Positions 17,543 to 25,794 of a stretch of DNA of 64,000 nt are shown piece by piece (positions within the stretch are counted from its first letter, which is position 1; the number at the start of each line of letters is the position of its first letter). This DNA is from Saccharibacillus sp. CPCC 101409. GTDB taxonomy: Bacteria; Bacillota; Bacilli; Paenibacillales; Paenibacillaceae. The stretch covers positions 682,001 through 746,000 of the forward strand of contig NZ_JAULSA010000001.1 of NCBI RefSeq assembly GCF_030518235.1, read 5' to 3'. The notes beneath the pieces were generated by a model. That model did no database searches. It was not told the DNA's origin and worked only from the letters and a program-made list of their open reading frames with translations. The translations under genes and the position numbers were made by a program.

Positions 17543-18478
17543 ATGAACGTCATGATAAAGCGGTCGACTGCCGTATCGGCAGCCGTTCTGGTCACCTTGA
17601 TGTGGTCGTCTTCTTATTTTCTCAATAAAGCTGCTTTTGAACAGGGGATCGGGCCTTTTACTTTAGCGGGTCTGCGGTTTCTGATCGGCGCAGCCGCACT
17701 GTCCGTATGCCTGCTTCCGGGCCGAACCGGCGCAGCCGGGAAAAGAAGCGGCGTCGCCTGGCAGCGGGAGGAAGCCGGCAGGTCCGGACGAATCCCTGTT
17801 TATCTCTGGATACTGCTCGGCCTGACCGGATACGCGGCTGCCCAGGGGCTTCAGTACGCGGGGCAGAAGCTGCTTGCTCCGACGCAGGTGTCGCTGCTGC
17901 TGAGCGCCGCCAATACGCTGCTTGTGCTGGGAATCGACAGACTGGGCGCAAAAGAAGCGGGCGACCACGCAACGCGGCTCGGCTCGCTTGCGATGATTGC
18001 GGGAATCGCCCTGTTTTACTTTCCGTGGAGATTGAGCGCGGAAGACGGCTTCGGCATAGGGCTGGTGCTGCTGTCGTCCGCCGGTTATGCGATTCATTTG
18101 TCGTTGAACCGCAGCCTGCTCGGCCGCCGGCGGCTGTCTCCGCTGCCGCTGACGCTGATTCCGATGGCGATCGGAGGCTGCGCGCTGCTGGCGGTCGGCC
18201 TGTCGCTGGAAGATCTGCCCAAGCTCGGACCGGCGCTGCTGACGATTATAGTCTGGCTGGGCGTCGTTAACGGCGCGGGCGCTTTTATCCTGTGGACATG
18301 GAGCCAGAAGTTCCTGTCGGCCGCCGACAGCAGTTTGATCAACAATCTGATGCTGGTCGAGATCGCGCTGCTGGAAGTCCTGCTGCTGCATCGCAAGTTC
18401 GAAGTTTACCGGTGGGCCGCCATAGCTCTTGTGCTGGGCGCGGTGCTGTTTACGCAGCTGCGCCGCCGGCGCTTATGA
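17543..18478 (+). CDS. EamA/DMT-family exporter
   Basis: This 311-residue protein has ten predicted membrane segments in two repeated halves, the standard EamA (RhaT/YdcZ-like) fold. MWSSSYFLNKAAF in the first helix and the end of each half (for example ALVLGAVLFTQL) are typical. AAGGAG lies about 13 bases upstream of the ATG. Such transporters export amino acids, sugars or drugs. Divergence from the SgrR-like gene suggests control by it, by analogy with SgrR and SetA in enteric bacteria, though the transporter family differs. Confidence 0.88.
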   Translation: MNVMIKRSTAVSAAVLVTLMWSSSYFLNKAAFEQGIGPFTLAGLRFLIGAAALSVCLLPGRTGAAGKRSGVAWQREEAGRSGRIPVYLWILLGLTGYAAAQGLQYAGQKLLAPTQVSLLLSAANTLLVLGIDRLGAKEAGDHATRLGSLAMIAGIALFYFPWRLSAEDGFGIGLVLLSSAGYAIHLSLNRSLLGRRRLSPLPLTLIPMAIGGCALLAVGLSLEDLPKLGPALLTIIVWLGVVNGAGAFILWTWSQKFLSAADSSLINNLMLVEIALLEVLLLHRKFEVYRWAAIALVLGAVLFTQLRRRRL

Positions 18479-19381
18479 TCCCGCTCGGCCCACCGCGTTG
18501 AATTTGCGTCTCAGCCCTTCGCCCAGCACATTGAAGGTCAGCACGACGTAGAGGATGGCGAACGACGGGATCAGCACATAGCGGAATTTGCTGACGAACA
18601 GGTCGTACAGATGGTCGGAGATCATCGCGCCCCAGTCGCTGCCGGTATACCCGCGTCCGAATTGGCCGACGGTACCCAGCTGTTCCGGGGAGACGTTGAG
18701 ATAGATCCCGAGCAGGCCGAGCTGTCCGAGCAGCATCATGACTTTGCCGAGATCGAGACAGAAGTTGACCGCAAGTTCCGGCAGCAGGGCGGGCAGGTAG
18801 TAAGCGCGAAACAGCCGCCACGGCTTCAAGCCGAGCGCATTGCCCGCTTCCACATAGGATTCGGCGGCGATCGCCGCGGTCTGACGCTGGACGATATAGC
18901 CGACGCGCCCGATCTCGACGAGCGTCATAAACAGGATCATCCAGAATAATCGGCTGGACGAGTATACGACGAGCGGAAGGCCGGCCAGCATGGCGATCAT
19001 CAGGAGCGGCGGCATATACGCAAACAGGCGGTTCATCCCGGTCAGCAGCGTATGGACGGGGCCGCGCCGGGCGCGCGCCATCAGCCCGAGCGGGATGCCG
19101 ATCGCATAGCGCAGCGCGGAAACACACAGTACGATGCCGAGCGTCGGCCTGGCGCCGACCACGACGCGGCTGAGGTTGTCGACGCCCTGTTTGTTGGAGC
19201 CGAGCAGGTTCTGCGAACTGTAGTCGTAAGGAGGCAGAATCAGGTGTTTGTCGGCGCTCCAGCGGTGCGAAACGGCCGTCAGGTGACGATCGATAAACGG
19301 CAGGTAAGGCCCGGCAAATACAAGGATCAGCAGCACGGCGAACATGCCGGCTCCGATCCGGAGAATCGGATTTTTTCTCAC
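18473..19381 (-). CDS. Oligopeptide-type ABC permease, C subunit (second pair)
   Basis: This 302-residue protein resembles DppC/OppC permeases: an N-terminal anchor, an extracytoplasmic segment of about 65 residues, then five membrane helices with the EAA-like loop SYVEAGNALGLKPWRLFRAY. Translation starts at GTG, six bases after GGAGGTT. It ends six bases into the convergent EamA gene end. It is the fourth of four permease genes in the order B-C-B-C. It is clearly homologous to the other C subunit (20344-21246), sharing for example AGPYLPFIDR, GVDNLSR and VNFCLDLGKV. Confidence 0.88.
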   Translation of the reverse strand: MRKNPILRIGAGMFAVLLILVFAGPYLPFIDRHLTAVSHRWSADKHLILPPYDYSSQNLLGSNKQGVDNLSRVVVGARPTLGIVLCVSALRYAIGIPLGLMARARRGPVHTLLTGMNRLFAYMPPLLMIAMLAGLPLVVYSSSRLFWMILFMTLVEIGRVGYIVQRQTAAIAAESYVEAGNALGLKPWRLFRAYYLPALLPELAVNFCLDLGKVMMLLGQLGLLGIYLNVSPEQLGTVGQFGRGYTGSDWGAMISDHLYDLFVSKFRYVLIPSFAILYVVLTFNVLGEGLRRKFNAVGRAGS

Positions 19382-19426
19382 GGGCTCAACCTCCGGGTTT
19401 TCGGGAAATACGCTTGATGCGGGTTG

Positions 19427-20326
19427 TCAGCGCGACGCATAGCGTTTCTTGGCCAGGTATCCGATCAGCTCGAATATATGCACCAGAACCATAAAGCAGA
19501 CGGCCAGGCCGATAATCAGGGCCGGCTCGTAATTGTCGCCCGTGCCCATCATCTTCTGATAATCGAACGCCTGGAACATGCGCAGCGGCGCGCCGACGAA
19601 ATTACGCAGGTATTCGATCAGCAGCAGACTGGACAGGATATAGACGCCGAGCGGCGCAAAGTGCGTCAGAACGCGCGGCATGCTGTTGCTCAGGATATGC
19701 CGGTAGAACACGATCCGGTTCGGCATGCCTTTGGCCTGCGCCGTCCGGATATACATCCGTCCGTCTTCGGTCGCGATCGAAGCGGCGGTGATGCGGGCGA
19801 CATAGAAGACCGGGTAGATCGACGCCAGAATAAAAGGCACGATAAACGCGTAAATGCCTTCGTGCGCGTAGAAGCGGATATGGTTGGCGTGATGGATAAT
19901 GAACCACTGGGCGAGCAGCAGCACGAGGAAATCGGGCGCCGACTGGATCAGCCAGGTGCTTCCGCCGCCCAGAAAATTCAGGCGGCCGCGCGACATTTTA
20001 TAATCGAAAATGCCTTTGAGCGTGCCGAGCAGGAATCCCGCGAGCAGCGCGGCGAACAGGACGAGCAGGCTTTTGCGCAGCGCGGCCCAGATGACCGGCA
20101 GCAGCGGCTCGTCGTAACGGGTGCGAAACGGCGGGCCGTCTCCCAGCAGCGAATGCGCGAAAGCGGACACGCCGGCGCGGTAGGCGGGCCAGTCGAACCA
20201 GCCGGCCGGAATCAGCCCGCTTCCGGGCACGACGCCCGCCGGCTGCCTCGGGATCAGCACGATCAGGCAGATGACGATAAGAACCGACAGGCTGATCGCC
20301 AGCGATTTGAGCAGCGATTTGAACAC
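19427..20326 (-). CDS. Oligopeptide-type ABC permease, B subunit (second pair)
   Basis: This 299-residue DppB/OppB-like permease has an N-terminal membrane helix, a periplasm-facing segment and five further helices. The EAA-like loop includes MYIRTAQAKGMPNRIVFYRH, and SSLLLIEYLRN is shared with its paralogue. I start it at GTG 20326, directly downstream of AAGGAGG, rather than at an ATG seven codons earlier that overlaps the previous stop. It must work with an ATPase and binding protein encoded elsewhere, since none is present here. Confidence 0.88.
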   Translation of the reverse strand: MFKSLLKSLAISLSVLIVICLIVLIPRQPAGVVPGSGLIPAGWFDWPAYRAGVSAFAHSLLGDGPPFRTRYDEPLLPVIWAALRKSLLVLFAALLAGFLLGTLKGIFDYKMSRGRLNFLGGGSTWLIQSAPDFLVLLLAQWFIIHHANHIRFYAHEGIYAFIVPFILASIYPVFYVARITAASIATEDGRMYIRTAQAKGMPNRIVFYRHILSNSMPRVLTHFAPLGVYILSSLLLIEYLRNFVGAPLRMFQAFDYQKMMGTGDNYEPALIIGLAVCFMVLVHIFELIGYLAKKRYASR

Positions 20327-20343
20327 GGGAGGACCTCCTTGGA

Positions 20344-21246
20344 TCATTTGACGCGGCCGATGCCGTTAAAATGCCTGCGCAGCCCTTCGCCGAGAAAGTT
20401 GAACGCCAGCACGGCATACACGATCGCGAACACGGGGACAAGAATCGAGCCGAACCGGCCTACGTTCAGGTCGGGGATTTGATCGGAGATCATGGAGCCC
20501 CAATCGTGCGCCGTATTGACGAACTCGAACTCGTTGTTCAGCCCGGCTTCCGCGGAACCCGGGTTCAGGTAAACGGTCAGTACGCCGAGCTGCCCGATCA
20601 GAATCAGTACTTTGCCCAGATCGAGACAGAAGTTGACGATCAGATCCGGCAGCAGCGCCGGTATGTAGTAGGCTTTGAACATGCGCAGCCGTCGAAGACC
20701 CAGAGCGCGGCCCGCTTCCATGTAAGACTCCTGCGACAGCGCCGCCGTGTGCTGCTGGACGATATAGCCGACGCGGCCCGTTTCCACCAGCGCCATAATG
20801 CCGATCATCCAGTACAGACGCCCCGGCGAGAACAGGAAAAAGGGAACGGCGGCGAGCAGCACGGTCATCAGCAGCGCGGGCATGGACGAGAACAGCCGGT
20901 TCAGCCAGACAAGCAGCAGATGCGAGAAGCCTTTGCGGCGCCCGGCCAGCAGTCCCAGCGGAACGCCCAGCGCATACCGCAGCAGCGAGACGCCGAATAC
21001 GATCGCCAGCGTTTCCCGCGCGCCGACTACGATGCGGCTGAGATTGTCCACGCCGAACTTGCTCGATCCGAGCGGACTGCGCCAGGAGATCTCGTAAGGC
21101 GCTTTGATCAGATGCCCGTTTTCCATCCGGAAGCGGACTTCTTCGAGATTGCGGTCGATAAAAGGCAGATACGGACCGGCCGCAGCGGCAAGCAGCAGAA
21201 ACGCCAGCAGGGCGGCGCCGGTCCACAGCAGGATATTCTTTTTCAC
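20344..21246 (-). CDS. Oligopeptide-type ABC permease, C subunit (first pair)
   Basis: This 300-residue DppC-like permease starts at GTG, seven bases after GGAGGAG. It carries the EAA-like loop SYMEAGRALGLRRLRMFKAY. The sequence between the first two helices (residues 27-65) is predicted outside. It lies between the two B subunits in a four-permease operon and is the paralogue of 18473-19381. Confidence 0.88.
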   Translation of the reverse strand: MKKNILLWTGAALLAFLLLAAAAGPYLPFIDRNLEEVRFRMENGHLIKAPYEISWRSPLGSSKFGVDNLSRIVVGARETLAIVFGVSLLRYALGVPLGLLAGRRKGFSHLLLVWLNRLFSSMPALLMTVLLAAVPFFLFSPGRLYWMIGIMALVETGRVGYIVQQHTAALSQESYMEAGRALGLRRLRMFKAYYIPALLPDLIVNFCLDLGKVLILIGQLGVLTVYLNPGSAEAGLNNEFEFVNTAHDWGSMISDQIPDLNVGRFGSILVPVFAIVYAVLAFNFLGEGLRRHFNGIGRVK

Positions 21247-21292
21247 AAACCGGCTCCTCCTCTACATTAATAAACAACTGACCGCAACATCG

Positions 21293-22201
21293 TTATCGGG
21301 CCGACACGCGCCGGCGGGCGAGATAGCCGACGGCCTGGAAGACCAGGACAAGCAGCATGAAGCAGAAAGCCGTTCCGATCAGCACGCCGGGTTCGACGTT
21401 TCCGCCGGAAGCCGTCACTTTGTTATAGTCGATCGCCTGAAACGCGCGGTACGAAGCTCCGGGAACGTTGCGCAGGTACTCGATCAGCAGCAGGCTGGAC
21501 AGGATATACACGCCGAGCGGCATAATATGCGTAAATACGCGGGCGAGGCTGTTGCTCATAATATGCCGGCCGAACACGATCGACTCCGGCATTCCTTTGG
21601 CGCGGGCGGTCTTGACGTACATCAGCCCTTCCTGGCCGGCGATCGAAGACGAGGTGACGCGCGCCACGTAGAAGATCGGATAGATCGACGCCAGCACGGT
21701 CGGAATCACAAACGATTCCCAGCCGGTCTGCGCGAAGAACCGGATATGGCTGCCCTGATAGTGGATCACGTACCAGCGGGCGAGCAGCAGCAGGAAAAAG
21801 TCCGGCAGCGCCTGCATCAGCCAGGTCGTTCCGCCGCCCAGCAGAGCGAATCGGGTGCGCGACAGGGCGTAATCCAGCATGCCTTTGGGAATGCCGAGTA
21901 CGAACCCGGCCAGCAGCGCGCCCAAAATAACGGGCAGGCTGATCTTGAACGCCGCCCACACGACGGGCTCGGCCGGTTCGCCGTAGCGGGTAACGCCCAG
22001 CGTGCGATGCTCGATCGCGCTGTGCACATAGCCGCGGATATTCTCGCCATAAGCCTGCCAGTTCAAACTTCCGTCCGGCACGATCCAGTATTGCGGCGTA
22101 ACCGATACGGTGAAGTCGCGCGGAATCAAGACGACAAGCGCCACAACGACAAACACGGACAAAGCGATCAAAAAAGACCGGAACATGGATTTGAGCAGAA
22201 T
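21293..22201 (-). CDS. Oligopeptide-type ABC permease, B subunit (first pair), probable ATT start
   Basis: This ~302-residue DppB-like permease is the first gene of the operon. Its loop MYVKTARAKGMPESIVFGRH and the stretch SSLLLIEYLRN match its paralogue at 19427. The ATG at 22237 has no Shine-Dalgarno. AAAGGAG at 22215-22209 is followed, after seven bases, by ATT (22201-22199), which aligns almost exactly with the GTG start of the paralogue (ILLKSMFRSFLIALSV against MFKSLLKSLAISLSV). I therefore annotate ATT as start; the alternatives are CTG three bases on, or ATG 22186, which is too far from the site. Confidence in the gene is high; confidence in the start is moderate. Confidence 0.85.
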   Translation of the reverse strand: MLLKSMFRSFLIALSVFVVVALVVLIPRDFTVSVTPQYWIVPDGSLNWQAYGENIRGYVHSAIEHRTLGVTRYGEPAEPVVWAAFKISLPVILGALLAGFVLGIPKGMLDYALSRTRFALLGGGTTWLMQALPDFFLLLLARWYVIHYQGSHIRFFAQTGWESFVIPTVLASIYPIFYVARVTSSSIAGQEGLMYVKTARAKGMPESIVFGRHIMSNSLARVFTHIMPLGVYILSSLLLIEYLRNVPGASYRAFQAIDYNKVTASGGNVEPGVLIGTAFCFMLLVLVFQAVGYLARRRVSAR

Positions 22202-22284
22202 CGGCGGACTCCTTTCGTCGAGCGCGATAATAGACATCGGGTTAAGTACAAAGGCTGGAAAAATTGAACAGCGGAATATTCGAT

Positions 22285-22313
22285 ATTCTATTCCAAGATT
22301 ACTTGCTTTACAA
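22285..22313 (-). promoter_or_regulatory. Promoter of the four-permease operon
   Basis: On the minus strand TTGTAA (22313-22308), a 17-base spacer and TAGAAT (22290-22285) form a good sigma-A type promoter about 85 bases before the ATT start. Confidence 0.6.
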
Positions 22314-22446
22314 GCGAAAATTTTCCGAGATGTAAATGTACCTTACATGCGAATCGAAAGACGCCGTTCGTGCGTCTATAGGAGTTAAGGGTAATAAAAG
22401 AGCGGAAGAATACACCATGCGGATTAAGCCGGAGGAGGAGACGATA

Positions 22447-23094
22447 ATGAACCAACAATCGCCATGGGATTCGACGATCCGCGAATTCGTCGAGCGCGCG
22501 GGCAGCGCAAAACCGACGCCCGGGGGCGGCAGCACGTCCGCGCTGGCCGCGGCGCTCGGCTCCGCCATGACGTCGATGGCCGCAAGTCTCTCGCACAGGG
22601 ACCGTACTCCCGAGCAGCGGGAAGAGATCGACAAAGCGGAGCGCGGCATGAAAGAAATCGCCGAGCGCTGCGAGGAGCTGCTGAACGAAGACATGCGCAG
22701 TTTCGCCGCTTATCTGGAAGCGAGCGAAGCCGCGGGCGGGGAAAAAGAAAACGAAGCGCTGGCCGAAGCGTCGCTTCGCACCATCGAGGTGCCGCTGTCG
22801 CTGATGGAGGTCTGTATCCGGGGCCTGGAAAGCGCGCGCGGAATCGCCGGCGCGACCCGGCCTCACGTCCTGTCCGACCTCGGCATCGGGGTCGTGATGT
22901 TCGAAGCGGCGGCCCGGTCGGCTTATCTGACCGTGCGCATCAATCTGCCGGCCTGCCGGGACGGCGCCAGGCGCGAAGCCTGCGCCGACCGCGCGGACGT
23001 GCTGCTGCATCAGGCCGAGCGGCTGCGCGATCTGGCGCTGAACGAAGTCACGCGCGCGATCGAAGACGAAGCGGAGCGCGGGCGGCAGGCGTAG
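22447..23094 (+). CDS. Cyclodeaminase/cyclohydrolase-family protein (FTCD C-terminal domain type)
   Basis: This 215-residue all-helical protein has the glycine-rich signature AKPTPGGGSTSALAAALG near residues 20-37 and the later NLPACRD segment, both typical of the formimidoyltetrahydrofolate cyclodeaminase fold. It may act on a folate intermediate; stand-alone members of the family are often of unproven activity. The ATG at 22447 follows GGAGGAG at good spacing. It may be first in an operon with the two unknown genes downstream, but a gap of about 180 bases with hairpins intervenes. Confidence 0.85.
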   Translation: MNQQSPWDSTIREFVERAGSAKPTPGGGSTSALAAALGSAMTSMAASLSHRDRTPEQREEIDKAERGMKEIAERCEELLNEDMRSFAAYLEASEAAGGEKENEALAEASLRTIEVPLSLMEVCIRGLESARGIAGATRPHVLSDLGIGVVMFEAAARSAYLTVRINLPACRDGARREACADRADVLLHQAERLRDLALNEVTRAIEDEAERGRQA

Positions 23095-23271
23095 CGGCGC
23101 AGCGCCCGCCGCATGCGAAGCGGGAACGCGCCGCGTTTCTCGCGGCGCCGGAATATGGCATAATAAGAAAGCGTAAGACAAGGAACGAGCGGCGGGCCGC
23201 AAGCAGCGGGCCGCCGGTTTGCGGCGGCCTGCATAAAGCGCCGCCGCACGGATAAGGAGATGAAAGAACCT

Positions 23272-23745
23272 ATGGAGGGCGGACAGCCTGAAGAAGTGAT
23301 ATGGAGCGGCCAGACCCGCGAACAATGGATTCGGCGGCGGGCCGAACTGGAACGGTGGACGCTGCGCGAGAAGATCGGACGCGCGCCCAAGCGCACCGCC
23401 CTGCTGGAAGGCGTCGAGGTCGACGCCGAACTGCTGGACTCGCTCAAGCTGCTTAACGGGGCCGGCGTGCGAACGGAATTCTCCTGCGCCGGCGTCAGTC
23501 CGCTGGACGAGCCGGAAGACCATTCGCTGTATGCGTATGTAACGCTGATCGAAAGCGGCCCGGCCCGCGCGTTTGTGGATTACGCGCTGCGGCGTATGGG
23601 CCGCCGGCTGCTGGTCTCGTACGAGCCGGAGCGGAGCCGATACGATCTGTCGTCTTTCAGGCTCGGCCAGAACCGATCCTTCTGCTGTTTGCTGGAAGCC
23701 TGCGCCCGCGAATTTGCGCGCGGCGAAGACCGGGCAATACGATAA
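23272..23745 (+). CDS. Unknown protein with a TEFSCAGVSP motif
   Basis: This 157-residue protein is mostly soluble and charged. The middle contains a VRTEFSCAGVSP segment followed by HSLYAYVTLIES, which looks like a beta-strand core, and two further cysteines near the C-terminus (FCCLL). I do not recognise a characterised family. AAGGAG sits right against an ATG at 23260, so the second ATG at 23272 (12-base spacing) is preferred. It ends 22 bases before the next gene and is probably cotranscribed with it. Confidence 0.7.
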   Translation: MEGGQPEEVIWSGQTREQWIRRRAELERWTLREKIGRAPKRTALLEGVEVDAELLDSLKLLNGAGVRTEFSCAGVSPLDEPEDHSLYAYVTLIESGPARAFVDYALRRMGRRLLVSYEPERSRYDLSSFRLGQNRSFCCLLEACAREFARGEDRAIR

Positions 23746-23767
23746 TCGAGGAGTTGAACGCATCCCT

Positions 23768-25411
23768 ATGCTGACCGTCGAGAAAAGAAGCCGGCAGATT
23801 GTCGGAAAAATGGCCGCCCAGGCCGCCGCCCGGGAGCTGCTGCCGAGCGGATTGTGGTTCCACGACGATATTCGAAACAACTTTTATTACGCTTCGTATC
23901 TGCATGCGGCCGCTTCCGATCCGGAGATCCGGGTCCGGTTCGACCGCGACGAAGCGAAAACGGCGGCGGCCGCGGTGCTGGGCCGCGTGCTGGAGCTGCA
24001 GGACCGCCGCGAAGGCAGCGGGACTTACGGCCATTGGCCGCTGGGTCTCGGCGAAGACCCGCGGGCGGCGGAGCCGCATCCGCTGCCGGTCGAGCTGATG
24101 GGCAGCCTTATGCTGTACTTCTTCGAGCGCTGCGGCGAATCGCTGCCGCAGGAGCTGCAGGCCGCGTTCGAGGCGGCGCTCAAAGCGGTATACGACAGCC
24201 GGTTCTACGACCGGCCGCTGAAGGAATACGGCCATCACGAAGCCAAGTACACCGCGGCGAAACTGCTGTTCGGCGCGTTCTACGGCGACGGTGAACTGCT
24301 GGAAGACGGGCGGCGCTCGCTCAAAGCGCTGCTGGAGCGGCTGAACGCGCGCGGCATGCACGAATACGGCTCGCAGCCGTGGTTCTGGCACTGGGTGCAG
24401 GCGTTCACCTGCGCGCGCCTGCTGCTGGACGACGCCGAGGTCACGGAGGACCTGAACGCCATACTGGATTTCCTGTGGCGGGAGCGCTCGCTGCACTATC
24501 TCGGCGGCGCCTGGGCCGGCCCGCACGCCCGCGCGCTGGCGTCGGACTCGCCGAAAGACCGGAACGTGGCGTTCGATTATTTGCAGTTCGGCGATTTCCG
24601 GCTGCCGAAAGAATTGGTCCGCGCCGAATACGCGGGCTTTCTGTACTACGAAGCGCCGGAAGAAGCGCGCATCGCGGCGATGGACCGCTTCGTGCCTGCC
24701 GAAGTGAAGAAAACGATTCTCAAACCGGACGGAAACGGCGGCGGCCGGACGCTGCACAGCTACGCGTATTTGACCGACAGCTACGCGGCCGGCGGCATGT
24801 GGGAGCGCTCGGAGGAGTTCGACAACGAGCAGCATCGCTGGGACGTTACGCTGCCTTTGACGCCGGAGCTTGGCGACAGCGTAAGCCAGGCGTACTTTTT
24901 CCATCCGGGACAAGGATATGCCGCAGGCGATCCGCGCCACGAAAGCCGTTATGCGGAAATCCTGCCGGACCGGGGCGTCGTACTAGCGCTGTATCCGGTG
25001 CCGGAAAACGAAGATTCCTCGATCGTCGGCGTGCTGCCCAAAGGCGAATGGATTCGCGAAGAACGCGCGCTGTTCGGACTGGCGGGCGGCGTCTATCTCG
25101 CGGTGTACCTGCGCCATCCGTACGAAGCGGAAGAAGCCGAAGACCGCTTGAACGTGCGCAGCGCGGGAGAACTCGGCGGCGTGGTGATCGAAGCGGCCGG
25201 ACCGGAAGAAGCGGAAAGCCTCGACGCGGACGATCTGGAAAGCTTCGCCGAACTGATGCGCGGCCGCGCGCCGGTGTTCGCCGCGGACGGCCGCGGCGTC
25301 GGCTACCGCAGCCTGCAAAGCCGCCGGCTGGAGCTGACACTGTCGGAAGAAGGCGCGGCGGAAGCGAAGATCGACGGACAGGCGCCGGATTTTAAGGAGT
25401 ACGGGCTGTAA
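23768..25411 (+). CDS. Large unknown protein, possibly an alpha/alpha-barrel fold
   Basis: This 547-residue protein has no signal peptide or membrane segment. The first ~320 residues are rich in helix-forming sequence with aromatic, His and Trp motifs (FHDDIRNNFYYASY, YGHWPLG, QPWFWHWVQAF). The last ~200 residues look beta-rich, with RTLHSYAYLTDSYA and a VYLAVYLRHPYE strand. The two-part layout is reminiscent of alpha/alpha-toroid polysaccharide lyases, but I cannot show catalytic residues and give no function. The ATG has a GAGGAG about 12-14 bases upstream. The codon use is like its neighbours. Confidence 0.75.
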   Translation: MLTVEKRSRQIVGKMAAQAAARELLPSGLWFHDDIRNNFYYASYLHAAASDPEIRVRFDRDEAKTAAAAVLGRVLELQDRREGSGTYGHWPLGLGEDPRAAEPHPLPVELMGSLMLYFFERCGESLPQELQAAFEAALKAVYDSRFYDRPLKEYGHHEAKYTAAKLLFGAFYGDGELLEDGRRSLKALLERLNARGMHEYGSQPWFWHWVQAFTCARLLLDDAEVTEDLNAILDFLWRERSLHYLGGAWAGPHARALASDSPKDRNVAFDYLQFGDFRLPKELVRAEYAGFLYYEAPEEARIAAMDRFVPAEVKKTILKPDGNGGGRTLHSYAYLTDSYAAGGMWERSEEFDNEQHRWDVTLPLTPELGDSVSQAYFFHPGQGYAAGDPRHESRYAEILPDRGVVLALYPVPENEDSSIVGVLPKGEWIREERALFGLAGGVYLAVYLRHPYEAEEAEDRLNVRSAGELGGVVIEAAGPEEAESLDADDLESFAELMRGRAPVFAADGRGVGYRSLQSRRLELTLSEEGAAEAKIDGQAPDFKEYGL

Positions 25412-25458
25412 AAAGAAAGAGGTCGTGTTTTCCCAAACGGGAAGCACGACCTTTCTTT
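25412..25458 (+). terminator. Terminator after the unknown operon
   Basis: AAAGAAAG then GGTCGTG pair with CACGACC then TTTCTTT, with one bulged A, giving an A-rich/T-rich terminator stem. Confidence 0.75.
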
Positions 25459-25794
25459 ATAAACGGACAGCGGATGATTTACATCCTCGGCGCCTCGTCG
25501 CCAGCTTCGTTGACTTTTCGACAACGTAGAACGGCTAAAGGCCATTTCCGGCAGACTACGTTGCTTTTTATGCCACGTACAGCGCCGTTGAAACCTATTT
25601 TCACTTCGAAACGGCTTTTACATTGCTTATTCATCAACGTAACTCCGAACTCAGCGTTTAACTTGACGGCTGCGTTGACTTTTAAGCAGTATAAGCAAGC
25701 GTATAACTTCCCGGCGCTTACGATCAAGGTCAGGGCGTGTTTGAAAACTCAACTTGATGTGCTCCGGCATGCCTTCGGAGTTGTCAAACATCCC
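25459..25794. other. Low-GC stretch without a recognisable gene
   Basis: These 336 bases have visibly lower GC than the genes on both sides. Near-repeated pieces such as TTGACTTTTCGACAACGTAG and TTGACTTTTAAGCAGTATAA occur, together with several GTTGAC/CAACGT words. An 82-codon frame on the minus strand (25479-25727) has four Cys and no Shine-Dalgarno and matches nothing I know. It could be a remnant of a transferred or degraded element. No terminator for the minus-strand gene is obvious beyond a weak CTCCG/CGGAG hairpin near 25761. Confidence 0.4.
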
